Shown: positions 1-8,286, counted from the stretch's first letter. The stretch is DNA of 54,885 bases from an uncultured Pelagibacteraceae bacterium (GCA_902566755.1 CACFJR010000004.1:1-54885); one strand, 5' to 3'. Numbers and translations: made by a program. The notes: generated by a model from the letters alone, not told the origin.

Positions 1-67
1 CTGTTATAGGATTAGATGAACATAATTCCAAATCTCCACCTAAAACATTTTTTTGTTTTTTATTCAT
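1..67 (-). CDS. DUF2237 family protein, N-terminal fragment
   Basis: Only the first 22 codons lie in the window; the rest continues past the left edge. The visible residues after the ATG at 67 contain KNVLGGDLELCSSNPITG. This matches the conserved start of DUF2237 proteins, which usually read NVLGxPLExCSxxPxTGFFRDG. The family has no established biochemical role. The ATG lies inside the last codons of the upstream oxygenase gene (8-base overlap), so it is the third gene of the hisI - oxygenase - DUF2237 operon. Recognition rests on about 18 residues but the motif is distinctive. Confidence 0.75.
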   Translation of the reverse strand, partial: MNKKQKNVLGGDLELCSSNPIT

Positions 68-698
68 TGAATAAAGATTGATCTACTGTAGCATTAAATG
101 AAACTGATCGTCTTTCATCATCACTTTGAGAAAAAGGATAAACAGCATGCATTAGATAATGTGGAAAAAAATAAAAATCTCCTACTCGAGGTGTCACTCT
201 AAAAGTTGGTTTGCATAAAAAAGCTTTTGAGCCATGGACCATTTCAAGCTTACCATTATTATTCATTATCTTATTATTTTGACTTGTTTCTCCTAAATTC
301 TTTGGAACTTTTAAATATCCCACACCCGAGACGTGACCTGAATGCCAGTGAGATGGATTATATTCATTCTTAAATTGCCTTACAATCCAACTGTTTATTA
401 TTTTGAATTGTGTAATTTTCCTCTTATTAGTTTTAAACACCCATTCTCTAACCCCTTCAGCTAAAAACTTTCCCCATCCAATTTTTTCCATAACATCTTT
501 TTCAATAATAAATTCTTGTTTAACATTACCAGCAAGCTTATTACCATAATTCAACTTATCCTGTTTATTTTGGTCACTCAATACACTTTCAGCATACTTG
601 TTAAGTTTATCAATTAAATCTTGGGGCATTTTTACTTTAGCAATAGTTGGACCGAAAGGCCTTAAAACTTCTAGCTCATCATTAGTAAAATCAGTCAT
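60..698 (-). CDS. Putative 2OG-Fe(II) oxygenase (TIGR02466-like)
   Basis: A 212-residue protein resembling the small uncharacterised 2-oxoglutarate/Fe(II) dioxygenases of the TIGR02466 type. Residues 102-131 hold NSW followed by HWHSGHVSG and YLKVP, a typical first iron-ligand strand with candidate ligands H117 or H119. Residues 173-204 hold GDFYFFPHYLMHAVYP and RRSVSFN, giving the distal ligand H184 and the 2-oxoglutarate-binding arginine near R197. The substrate is unknown. The ATG shares one base with the hisI stop codon (TAATG), so the two are co-translated. The double-stranded beta-helix call is firm; the substrate cannot be inferred. Confidence 0.7.
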   Translation of the reverse strand: MTDFTNDELEVLRPFGPTIAKVKMPQDLIDKLNKYAESVLSDQNKQDKLNYGNKLAGNVKQEFIIEKDVMEKIGWGKFLAEGVREWVFKTNKRKITQFKIINSWIVRQFKNEYNPSHWHSGHVSGVGYLKVPKNLGETSQNNKIMNNNGKLEMVHGSKAFLCKPTFRVTPRVGDFYFFPHYLMHAVYPFSQSDDERRSVSFNATVDQSLFNE

Positions 699-1165
699 TA
701 AATTTTTGTAGGATTGGGTTGATCTTTGTAAACTTTTTCAGGGTCAAATTTTTTTTCTTTCTCCTCAAACTTCATTTCAATTTTTCTTGCATTTTCAATT
801 TTTCCAAGAGGAATAGATCTATAAAAACAAGATCTGTATCCAACATGGCAACTGGAACCATTTCCTATATCAACACTTAGCCACACTGCGTCTTGGTCAT
901 CATCAATTCTTATTTCTTTTATTTTTTGAATAAAACCACTCGTTTTACCTTTGTGCCAAACTTGCTTTCTTGATCGGCTCCAATAATGTGCTTCCTTAGT
1001 TTCAATGGTTTTTTTAAATGCTTCGACATTCATATAACCAAGCATTAATATTTCCTTAGTATTTATGCATGTAGTAACAACTGGAATTAAACCATCGTTA
1101 TCAAATTTTGGTGACAAGAACCTTCCCTCCTCAATCTCTGTGACACTTTCTCTTTTTTTAAACAT
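698..1165 (-). CDS. hisI: Phosphoribosyl-AMP cyclohydrolase
   Basis: HisI opens the adenine ring of phosphoribosyl-AMP, the third step of histidine synthesis, in the cytoplasm. The 155-residue protein is the monofunctional form, without a fused HisE domain. Diagnostic segments are YWSRSRKQVWHKG (61-73), the metal-binding acidic cluster IDDDQDA (87-93), and zinc cysteines C106 and C113 in SCHVGYRSC. The C-terminal tail beyond residue 120 is lysine-rich and not conserved. It is the first gene of a minus-strand operon and diverges from folE across 77 bases that must hold both promoters. Confidence 0.95.
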   Translation of the reverse strand: MFKKRESVTEIEEGRFLSPKFDNDGLIPVVTTCINTKEILMLGYMNVEAFKKTIETKEAHYWSRSRKQVWHKGKTSGFIQKIKEIRIDDDQDAVWLSVDIGNGSSCHVGYRSCFYRSIPLGKIENARKIEMKFEEKEKKFDPEKVYKDQPNPTKI

Positions 1166-1242
1166 ATATTCCCTAATTATTTATCATATTAAATACTATA
1201 ATAAATATTTTAAAAAACGTAATTAATAGGTATAAGATCTTT

Positions 1243-1848
1243 ATGAAAATTGTTAAAGATATTCAAAATCAACAATCTAGCTCAAAAATTAGTGATAAAG
1301 AGGCTGAAGAAGCTATCAAAACAATTCTAGAATGGATGGGTGAAGACCCAAACAGAGAGGGTTTATTAGAAACTCCTAAAAGAGTAGTTAAAGCATTTAA
1401 AGAATATTTTAAGGGATATTCGGAGGATCCAAATCTTGTATTAGAAAAAACTTTTGGAGATGTAGAAGGTTACAGTGACATGGTCGTTCAAAAAAACATA
1501 TCTATACAAAGTCATTGTGAACATCACATGGCTCCAATAATTGGCAAAGCTCATGTAGCTTACATTCCAAACCAGAGAGTAGTTGGATTGAGTAAAATTG
1601 CCAGAGTTGTAGAGATTTTTTCAAAAAGATTGCAAACTCAAGAAAGACTAACGGTCCAAATAGCAAAAACATTGATGGAAAGTTTAGATGCAAAAGGCGT
1701 TGCGGTAACGATAGATTCAACCCACCATTGTATGACGATGAGAGGAATTAAGAAAGAACAAGCAACAACTGTTACAAATTTTTATTTAGGTCAGTTTAAA
1801 GACGACTTAAGCTATCAAAATAGGTATTTGCGATTCATTGCGAAATAA
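1243..1848 (+). CDS. folE: GTP cyclohydrolase I
   Basis: FolE converts GTP to dihydroneopterin triphosphate, the first step of folate synthesis. The 201-residue length is normal. Zinc ligands C92, H95 and C163 have the same spacing (3 and 68 residues) as C110, H113 and C181 of the E. coli enzyme. They lie in SHCEHHMAP (90-98) and STHHCMTMRG (159-168). The N-terminal 20 residues are a variable extension. It is followed after 15 bases by the acuI-like gene, so both are probably in one transcript. Folate-related pabB/A/C lie about 20 kb away. Confidence 0.97.
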   Translation: MKIVKDIQNQQSSSKISDKEAEEAIKTILEWMGEDPNREGLLETPKRVVKAFKEYFKGYSEDPNLVLEKTFGDVEGYSDMVVQKNISIQSHCEHHMAPIIGKAHVAYIPNQRVVGLSKIARVVEIFSKRLQTQERLTVQIAKTLMESLDAKGVAVTIDSTHHCMTMRGIKKEQATTVTNFYLGQFKDDLSYQNRYLRFIAK

Positions 1849-1863
1849 TATTTACTGCTAAGG

Positions 1864-2865
1864 ATGTCTGATAATTTTAATGCATTGGTCATAAACCATG
1901 AAGGGGAAAAGTTTACAAGAGAAATAAAAAAAATTGATAAATCTTTTTTAAAGCATGGGGACGTTTTAGTAAAGGTAGATTACTCAACTTTAAATTTCAA
2001 AGACGCATTGATACTTAAAAATGGTGCACGATTAGTTAAAGAGTTTCCACATATTCCGGGTATAGATTTTGCAGGGACAGTCGTTGAAAGCAAAAGCGAT
2101 AAATTTAAGGAAGGTGATGAAATTATTCAAACTGGCTGGAGAGTAGGTGAAATATTTTATGGTGGTTATTCTCAGTATGCTAAAGTAGATGCAAACTTTT
2201 TAGTAAAAAAACCAAAAGAAATTTCCTCTAGACAAGCAATGATGTTAGGCACAGCAGGATTAACAGCAATTCAGTGTGCTTTTACTACAAAACAAACTAG
2301 AGAAGTTTTGCTATTAGGTGAGAAAGTAAATGATGTGATTGTAACTGGTGCCTCAGGAGGAGTTGGAAGTATAGCAGTTATGATTTTAAGCAAACTTGGT
2401 TGCAATGTTACTGCTGCAACCACAAAACCAAACGAGGAATATTTGAAATCATTAGGTGCAAAAAATATAATTAAATCAGGCGATTTAGATAAAGACGCAA
2501 GACCATTAGATAAAGGTTTATATGATGGAGCAGTAGATACGGTTGGGGGAAATATTTTAGCAAATATACTTACTCACATAAAACCGAGTGGTATCGTTGC
2601 TGCTTGTGGAAATGCTTCAAGCATAAAGTTAAATACTACTGTAATGCCTTTTATCATTAGAGGTGTTAAACTTTGGGGTATTGATTCTGTGAGTGTATCA
2701 ATTAAGAGAAGAAACTTTTTATGGGGAGAAATGCATAAGCTTGTTGATTTTGATTTGTTAGATAAATCAATTAAAGAAATAAATTTAAACCAACTTTTGG
2801 AAGAATATCCAAAAATGCTAGAAGGTAAAACTTCGGGTAGATATATAATAAATCTTAATAAATAA
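1864..2865 (+). CDS. acuI: YhdH/AcuI-type zinc-free quinone reductase, probable acryloyl-CoA reductase
   Basis: A 333-residue medium-chain dehydrogenase/reductase of the YhdH/YhfP/AcuI family. AcuI reduces acryloyl-CoA to propionyl-CoA with NADPH and detoxifies acrylate made from DMSP. Family marks are STLNFKDAL (41-49), the HIPGIDFAGTV segment (63-73), no zinc-binding cysteine cluster, and the NADPH loop VTGASGGVGS (160-169). The stop codon shares its last A with the ATG of the LysR gene (TAATG), suggesting the regulator controls this gene or responds to its substrate. The acryloyl-CoA substrate is inference from family; other enoyl substrates are possible. Confidence 0.8.
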   Translation: MSDNFNALVINHEGEKFTREIKKIDKSFLKHGDVLVKVDYSTLNFKDALILKNGARLVKEFPHIPGIDFAGTVVESKSDKFKEGDEIIQTGWRVGEIFYGGYSQYAKVDANFLVKKPKEISSRQAMMLGTAGLTAIQCAFTTKQTREVLLLGEKVNDVIVTGASGGVGSIAVMILSKLGCNVTAATTKPNEEYLKSLGAKNIIKSGDLDKDARPLDKGLYDGAVDTVGGNILANILTHIKPSGIVAACGNASSIKLNTTVMPFIIRGVKLWGIDSVSVSIKRRNFLWGEMHKLVDFDLLDKSIKEINLNQLLEEYPKMLEGKTSGRYIINLNK

Positions 2866-3758
2866 TGGATTGGGATAAACTTAAAATTTTCCATGCAGTT
2901 GCGGAAGCTGGAAGTTTTACCAGCGCCACAGTCAACCTTAACCTAAGTCAATCCGCCATAAGCCGTCAAATTCAGTCATTAGAAGAGGATTTAAAAGTAA
3001 AATTATTTGAAAGACATGCAAGAGGTTTGACCTTAACAGAAAATGGTGAATATGTTTTTAAAACAGCGCATGAAGTTATAAGTAAATTAAAAGAGGTGGA
3101 AACTTCACTTGGAGACAAAAAAAATAAACCATCAGGAAAACTTACTGTAACTACTGTTGTAAGTTTTGGCACAACTTGGTTAACTCCAAGAATTCAGGAG
3201 TTTATGCAGTTAAATCCTGAGATAGAAGTTGAATTAATTTTTGATGATAAAGAATTAGATTTGAGTACAAGACAAGCCGATATAGGGATTTTTATGCGTA
3301 GACCTAAACAATTGAATTATATTCAGAAAAAACTGATTGATATTAATTACCATATTTATGGTTCACCTAAATATCTTGAAAAAAATGGGTATCCAAAGAG
3401 TGTAAATGACCTGAATAATCATAAATTTATTTCTTTTGGGAGAGGTGCCCCTTCACCTGTATTTAATCCAGATTGGGCTCTTAAACTTGGATTAAAAGAT
3501 GTAGCTAAAAAAAGAAAAACAGTCATGAAAGTAAACAGTGTTTACGGTTTACTTTTGGCGGTTCAAAGTGGAGTAGGATTAGCCGCTTTGCCGGATTATA
3601 TTACAGTCAACCAACCAAATATTGTAAAGGTATTGCCAAAAATTGAAGGACCTATAACCGAGGCACACTTTGTGTACCCTCAATCTTTAAAAAATGTAGC
3701 CAGAGTTCAAGCTTTCAGAAACTTTCTATACAGCAAAATATCAGAGTGGAAATTTTAA
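2865..3758 (+). CDS. LysR-family transcriptional regulator
   Basis: A 297-residue LysR-type regulator. Residues 3-62 form the winged helix-turn-helix (LKIFHAVAEAGSFTSAT, then LSQSAISRQIQSLEEDL), followed by a linker helix. The effector domain starts near residue 93 (GKLTVTTVVSFGTTWL). The ligand cannot be predicted. Translationally coupled to the acuI-like gene upstream, which is its most likely target; the common divergent LysR arrangement is absent here. The next gene is an iron importer with its own Fur site, so the operon probably ends here. Confidence 0.9.
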   Translation: MDWDKLKIFHAVAEAGSFTSATVNLNLSQSAISRQIQSLEEDLKVKLFERHARGLTLTENGEYVFKTAHEVISKLKEVETSLGDKKNKPSGKLTVTTVVSFGTTWLTPRIQEFMQLNPEIEVELIFDDKELDLSTRQADIGIFMRRPKQLNYIQKKLIDINYHIYGSPKYLEKNGYPKSVNDLNNHKFISFGRGAPSPVFNPDWALKLGLKDVAKKRKTVMKVNSVYGLLLAVQSGVGLAALPDYITVNQPNIVKVLPKIEGPITEAHFVYPQSLKNVARVQAFRNFLYSKISEWKF

Positions 3759-3790
3759 TATTTCCTTGACCCCTGCGTTATTATATGCGA

Positions 3791-3830
3791 TTGATAATCA
3801 TTATCAATGAGAATAATTCTCATTATCAAT
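3791..3830 (+). promoter_or_regulatory. Tandem Fur-box-like operator
   Basis: Two adjacent odd-centred palindromes: TTGATAATCATTATCAA at 3791-3807 and TGAGAATAATTCTCA at 3808-3822, followed by ATTATCAAT, which mirrors the start of the block. The pattern closely follows the Fur consensus of GATAAT-type repeats. It ends 22 bases before the start of a ferric iron binding protein gene, so iron-dependent repression by a Fur-family protein is the natural reading. The promoter elements under it are not clear. Confidence 0.85.
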
Positions 3831-3852
3831 AGTGCGGAGGAAGGAAATAATA

Positions 3853-4878
3853 ATGAAAAAAGTAAGTATACTAACAATACTATTTACTTTAATAGCTGGT
3901 TTTACAACTGCTGCGGAAGTTAATGTATTTAACGCAAGACACTACAAAGCAGATGCCGAACTTTACAATAAGTTTACAGCTAAAACTGGTATCAAAGTAA
4001 ATTTAATCAACGGCAAAGCGGGTGCTTTAGAAAAAAGAATGATAGAAGAGGGAGCAGACTCATCTGCTGATCTTTACATTACTGCTGACGCTGGAAGATG
4101 TGGAGTATTTAAGGCAAAAGGAATGACACAAGGTGGTTTAACTTCTGCAGCAATTAAAGCGGCAGTGCCTTCGAACTTCAGAACTTCGCACTGGACTGGC
4201 ATCGCTAAAAGAGCGAGAATAGTTTATTACGCTCCAGAAAGAGTAAGTGGTGCAGAACTAGCTGGTCTAACTTATGAAAGTTTAGCTGATCCGAAATGGA
4301 AAGGTAGATTGGTAATAAGGGCATCAAACAACATTTACAACAAATCTTTAGTTGCTTCATTGGTTAAAAACAATGGAAAAGCAGCAACAGCTGAATGGGC
4401 TAAAGGGGTTGTATCTAACATGGCAAGATCACCAAAAGGAAATGACAGAGCACAAATAATGGCAGTTGCAGCAGGTGAAGCAGATATCGCTGTAGCAAAC
4501 ACCTATTATTTAGCTTTGATGTTATCTGGAAAAAAAGGTGCTGAGCAACTAGCAGCAGCGAAAAAAGTTAAAGCGTTTTTCCCTAATCAAAATGATAGAG
4601 GGACGCACATGAACATAAGCTGCGCTGCTTTAGTTAAAGGTGCTCCAAACAAAGATAACGCAATCAAACTTGTGGAATTTTTATTAACACCAGAATCCCA
4701 AGAACACTTTGTTAATAATACATTTGAATTCCCAATGATTGGTGGCGTTTCAGCAAATCCATTAGTAGTTAACAATATTGGTTTAGATTTTAAACAAGAT
4801 CTAAAAACAAAAGTATCTAGTTATGGTGCTAAACAAGCTGATGCATTAGAAGTAATGACAGCCGCTGGTTGGAAATAA
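3853..4878 (+). CDS. fbpA: Ferric iron ABC transporter, periplasmic binding protein
   Basis: A 341-residue FbpA/FutA-type Fe(III)-binding protein. The signal peptide is MKKVSILTILFTLIAGFTTA, with cleavage likely before the mature EVNVFNARHY. The mature part has the family pattern of binding proteins that hold iron through tyrosines (for example NTYYLALM in the C-terminal half). I place the start at ATG 3853 rather than the in-frame GTG at 3832, because GGAGGAAGG at 3836-3844 is then a ribosome binding site and the signal peptide begins at once. Directly downstream of the tandem Fur box, and followed by a small cysteine-motif gene, the permease and the ATPase. Confidence 0.92.
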   Translation: MKKVSILTILFTLIAGFTTAAEVNVFNARHYKADAELYNKFTAKTGIKVNLINGKAGALEKRMIEEGADSSADLYITADAGRCGVFKAKGMTQGGLTSAAIKAAVPSNFRTSHWTGIAKRARIVYYAPERVSGAELAGLTYESLADPKWKGRLVIRASNNIYNKSLVASLVKNNGKAATAEWAKGVVSNMARSPKGNDRAQIMAVAAGEADIAVANTYYLALMLSGKKGAEQLAAAKKVKAFFPNQNDRGTHMNISCAALVKGAPNKDNAIKLVEFLLTPESQEHFVNNTFEFPMIGGVSANPLVVNNIGLDFKQDLKTKVSSYGAKQADALEVMTAAGWK

Positions 4879-4879
4879 C

Positions 4880-5050
4880 ATGAAAGATAAAAAAGAATTT
4901 ATTTCTGAAATTGATTTAAATAAATCTTCTGAGGGATGCTCTCCGTGTGTCTCAGAGTGTAAAAAGATCAATGAAAGAATAAATAAAAGAAATTTATCTG
5001 ATATCAATGAACAGGAGGTTCCGCACATCCTAAAGGTTTTTGATTTTTAG
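4880..5050 (+). CDS. Small cysteine-motif protein in the iron-uptake operon
   Basis: A 56-residue ORF starting one base after the binding-protein stop codon and in the same transcript. It is hydrophilic and charged, lacks a signal peptide and so should be cytoplasmic. It carries C20-S-P-C23 and C27 in the stretch EGCSPCVSEC, a plausible metal or redox site. I do not recognise a family. Position between the Fur-controlled binding protein and the permease suggests an iron-linked role such as sensing, iron handover or cofactor binding; that is inference only. The absence of intergenic space and the compact motif argue that it is real. Confidence 0.6.
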   Translation: MKDKKEFISEIDLNKSSEGCSPCVSECKKINERINKRNLSDINEQEVPHILKVFDF

Positions 5051-5064
5051 ATAATTCTTTGAAA

Positions 5065-5102
5065 ATATGCCCGTGATTAAGATCTCCTTTTCATGGGTAT
5101 AT
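5065..5102 (+). other. Intercistronic 12-bp RNA hairpin in the iron operon
   Basis: ATATGCCCGTGA (5065-5076) pairs with TCATGGGTATAT (5091-5102) over 12 base pairs, including two G-U pairs, around a 14-base loop. G-U pairs make it specific to RNA of the plus strand. It has no T-run afterwards, so it is not a standard terminator. It lies in the only sizeable gap of the operon, after the binding protein and small protein genes and 31 bases before the permease. It could stabilise the 5' part of the mRNA so that binding protein is made in excess. Confidence 0.55.
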
Positions 5103-5133
5103 TTATTTTCATGATTATAAGGCGGATTATAAT

Positions 5134-6756
5134 ATGAATAGATTTAATTTTTGGTATCTTAGTTCGTTCTTAATCTCATTTGTTGTAATTATACCTATCT
5201 TAACTGTTTCACTGAGTTTTTTTGAGGAAACAAGTAATTATTACCAAATACTTAAAGATACATTTCTTTTTGAATACATATTTAATTCAGTTGTTTTATT
5301 ATTTGGAGTTTTAATTTTGACTTTTTTAATGGGCACCGGCTCTGCTTATTTAGTCTCATTTTTTAACTTTCCAGGAAGCAATTTTTTTAAATGGGCATTA
5401 ATACTATCTTTTGCTGTGCCACCCTACATATTTGCTTACTCAATTTTTGCTTTTTTTGACAACTACGGAACAGCTTTTACAATTTTGGTAAATTTATTTG
5501 GGGAGGGGAATTACAACAAACATATACCTAAATTTAACAACATGTTTGGAGCAATTTTATCATTGTCCTTTTCTTTATTTGCCTACGTTTATATTTTAGC
5601 CAGAGCTTCATTTTTATATCAGTCTCAAAATCTTATAGATTTAGGAAGAAATTTAGGTTTTTCAAAATTAAAGGTATTTTTAAGAATAATTTTGCCATCT
5701 GCAAGACCAGCAATTATTGCGGGTTTATCATTAGTAGCGATGGAAACTTTAGCAGAGTTTGGAGCTGTTGAATTTTTCTCAATAAATACTTTAACAACAG
5801 GAATTTATAATTCATGGATCACCTTTGACGATCTTGCATTTGCAAATCAAATTTCATTTTTCTTATTATTATTTATTTTTGCTCTGTTTTTTTTAGAAAA
5901 AATATCTAGAAAAAAAGCAAAATTTCACTCCAATATGAAAGGTGGCTTTAAGAAGAAGGAAAAACAGGATCTTTCTGGGGGCAAAGCAATACTAGCATTT
6001 ACCTTCTGTTTTTCTATTTTCCTCGTAAGTTTTTTGTTTCCATTTGGTCAAATGCTTTATTGGACACTAAAGTTTTCAAACAATTTGCTCGAATTAAAGA
6101 TCTACGAACTTTTATGGAATACGCTATACTTGGTCATCTTATCGTTTTTTACTTTGATAATCCTGTCTTTTATCTCAAATTATGGAAATAGAGTTTCTAA
6201 GAGCAAATTTTTAAATAGCTTAACAACTCTATCAATTTCTGGTTATGCAATACCTGGTGTTATTTTAGCAGTTGCTTTTATTACATTCATAGCATGGTTC
6301 GATGATACTATAGTAAAAACTATGGGTTTTTCATCAATTAAGAAAATTTTCTTTGGTTCTATTTTAGGACTTATCATTGTCTATTTCATAAGATTTTATT
6401 CATTAGCATGTAATGGAATAAAATCAGGGTATGAGAAAATTAATATTTCTGTTGATGAAAATGCATATTTACTAGGTTATACAAAACTAAAAACCTTTGT
6501 AAAAATTCATGTTCCGTATCTTAAAAATTCAATTCTATTCGTCGGGATTTTAATTTCACTAGAAATTATTAGGGAGCTTCCAATTACTTTAATATTAAGA
6601 CCTTTCAATTTTGAGACTTTTGCAACAACTGCTTATATTTACGCATCCGAGGACCTTTTAGAGGCAGCTGCTGCACCATCTTTATTTTTGATTTTAATCG
6701 CAAGTTTCTTTATTTTACTTAGTTCAAAATATATCTTAAGAGACAATGATGAGTAA
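5134..6756 (+). CDS. fbpB: Ferric iron ABC transporter, fused permease
   Basis: A 540-residue FbpB/AfuB-type inner-membrane permease made of two homologous halves of about six membrane helices each. Each half carries an EAA-type loop that contacts the ATPase: DLGRNLGFSKLKVFLRIILP around 169-188 and ENAYLLGYTKLKTFVKIHVP around 442-461. The halves are linked by a basic segment near 255-285. AAGGCGG at 5119-5125 is a plausible ribosome binding site for ATG 5134. Works with the binding protein upstream and the ATPase that overlaps its end. Confidence 0.93.
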   Translation: MNRFNFWYLSSFLISFVVIIPILTVSLSFFEETSNYYQILKDTFLFEYIFNSVVLLFGVLILTFLMGTGSAYLVSFFNFPGSNFFKWALILSFAVPPYIFAYSIFAFFDNYGTAFTILVNLFGEGNYNKHIPKFNNMFGAILSLSFSLFAYVYILARASFLYQSQNLIDLGRNLGFSKLKVFLRIILPSARPAIIAGLSLVAMETLAEFGAVEFFSINTLTTGIYNSWITFDDLAFANQISFFLLLFIFALFFLEKISRKKAKFHSNMKGGFKKKEKQDLSGGKAILAFTFCFSIFLVSFLFPFGQMLYWTLKFSNNLLELKIYELLWNTLYLVILSFFTLIILSFISNYGNRVSKSKFLNSLTTLSISGYAIPGVILAVAFITFIAWFDDTIVKTMGFSSIKKIFFGSILGLIIVYFIRFYSLACNGIKSGYEKINISVDENAYLLGYTKLKTFVKIHVPYLKNSILFVGILISLEIIRELPITLILRPFNFETFATTAYIYASEDLLEAAAAPSLFLILIASFFILLSSKYILRDNDE

Positions 6757-7798
6757 TTTTTTTGAAATAAAAAGTGCAACTTTTAAAGCGGGTGGTAAAG
6801 ACAAGATAAAGAACTTATCAATCGAGATTAAAAATGAAGGAGACATTGTTTGTTTGTTAGGACCATCAGGAATAGGCAAAACTACAATCCTAAGAACAAT
6901 TGCTGGTTTAGAAAAATTGGAAAATGGTAAAATCATTTTAAAGGATAAGATTATCTCATCAGCTAATCAACATTTGGAACCAGAAAAAAGAAAAATTGCT
7001 TTATCATTTCAAGAAAACAGTCTTTTCCCACATCATTCAATTTATAAAAATATAATTTTAGGAATAACAAAATCAGGTCCCAAAAAAATCCATGTTGAAG
7101 AAATTACAAAGTTTTTAAATATTGATCATGTTTTAGATAAATACCCCCACCAAATAAGTGCAGGTGAAGCTCAAAGAGCATCATTAGCAAGATCTTTATG
7201 TGCTGAACCTGATTTGCTTTTATTAGATGAACCATTGTCTAATATTGATCAAAATTTTAAGGAAGAAATTCAAACTAAACTTAAAAAAATTATTAAAGAT
7301 TTAAAGATTACAACTATTATTGTTACTCACGACTCCTATGAAGCTTTTTATTTAGCGGACATATGTGGAATATTATTGGATCAAAAATTGAAACAATTTG
7401 ATACTCCTTATAATGTTTATCATATACCCAATTCAATTGAGGTGGTAAAATTTTTGAATAGGGGAGTTTTGGTACCAGCAAAAGTTACAAGTCCTAAAAG
7501 TTTAGAAAACGAGGAACTAGGGACTATTACTGGAAACTTTTCGAAGCCTTTCAAAATTGGATCCACAGTTAAATTGTTATTACAACCGGAAGATTTACAC
7601 CATGACGATAAAAGTAATTTAAAATTTGATGTAGTTGATAAAAAATTTAGAGGTACAAATTTTATTTACTCCTTAAAAACTGACAAAAATTTTATTTTAC
7701 CTGTTTTTGTACACTCTCATCATGTTCATCAACATGAGATAAACGAAAAGTTCGGAATAAAAAGACCAATTCATATTGAGCATTTAGTTTGTTTTTAA
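6746..7798 (+). CDS. fbpC: Ferric iron ABC transporter, ATPase
   Basis: A 350-residue ABC ATPase of the FbpC/CysA type. Walker A is GPSGIGKTT (39-47), the Q-loop is SFQENSLFPHHS (87-98), the signature is ISAGEAQR (137-144), Walker B is LLLLDEP (157-163), and the switch histidine is H195 in VTHD. A C-terminal TOBE-like domain fills residues 230-350. The signature has an alanine in place of the second glycine of LSGGQ. Start is ATG 6746 or the adjacent ATG 6749; either overlaps the permease end, indicating coupled translation. Completes the iron importer. Confidence 0.92.
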   Translation: MMSNFFEIKSATFKAGGKDKIKNLSIEIKNEGDIVCLLGPSGIGKTTILRTIAGLEKLENGKIILKDKIISSANQHLEPEKRKIALSFQENSLFPHHSIYKNIILGITKSGPKKIHVEEITKFLNIDHVLDKYPHQISAGEAQRASLARSLCAEPDLLLLDEPLSNIDQNFKEEIQTKLKKIIKDLKITTIIVTHDSYEAFYLADICGILLDQKLKQFDTPYNVYHIPNSIEVVKFLNRGVLVPAKVTSPKSLENEELGTITGNFSKPFKIGSTVKLLLQPEDLHHDDKSNLKFDVVDKKFRGTNFIYSLKTDKNFILPVFVHSHHVHQHEINEKFGIKRPIHIEHLVCF

Positions 7799-7799
7799 A

Positions 7800-8240
7800 C
7801 TAACTTTCCAAAGATTTTAATTTTTTCTTCAGTTTATCTGGTAGATTTTCGAACCATATCTTTTCTTGACCTGATACAGGCAGCACCTCTCCGTATTCAA
7901 CCATTTGGGATGGTTCTAAATCAACAATATAAACCCAAACATTTGATTGATCTAATTTTGCTTCTTTGGCTAATAACTTTTTTAATTGATCAATAAGATC
8001 GTCTTTGACCTCTTTAGAACGTCCTGCTCTTATTTGGCCATTAAGATAAATTTGTTCATCCTTAATAACTTTGCCCCCCATAAAATGACTATTCTTTTTA
8101 GTTTCATTAAAAATGACTTGTGCAAAATATGTATTTGCTCCAGTAGTTTTGCTGTGAATCTTTGTTATACCCTCGGCGATTGACTTTTTTTTACTCTCGT
8201 CTAATTCAAGGTTTGATGTGATGACTGTGTATGTTGGCAT
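7800..8240 (-). CDS. Tautomerase superfamily protein, cis-3-chloroacrylic acid dehalogenase homologue
   Basis: A 146-residue tautomerase with the cis-CaaD length. Numbering from the proline exposed when Met is removed, it has Pro1, His28, Arg70, Arg73, Tyr103 and Glu114, exactly the six catalytic positions described for cis-CaaD. The segments WVYIVDL and QMVEYGEVLP also resemble that enzyme. Family members add water to halogenated or acetylenic three-carbon acids; Cg10062 has the same residues but acts better on acetylenecarboxylate than on chloroacrylate. The natural substrate in an ocean bacterium is unknown. Convergent with the iron ATPase gene, with one base between the stop codons. Confidence 0.85.
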   Translation of the reverse strand: MPTYTVITSNLELDESKKKSIAEGITKIHSKTTGANTYFAQVIFNETKKNSHFMGGKVIKDEQIYLNGQIRAGRSKEVKDDLIDQLKKLLAKEAKLDQSNVWVYIVDLEPSQMVEYGEVLPVSGQEKIWFENLPDKLKKKLKSLES

Positions 8241-8286
8241 TACTTATTTTAACTGGCGAAATTTTATTTTTCAACTATAATTAAAA

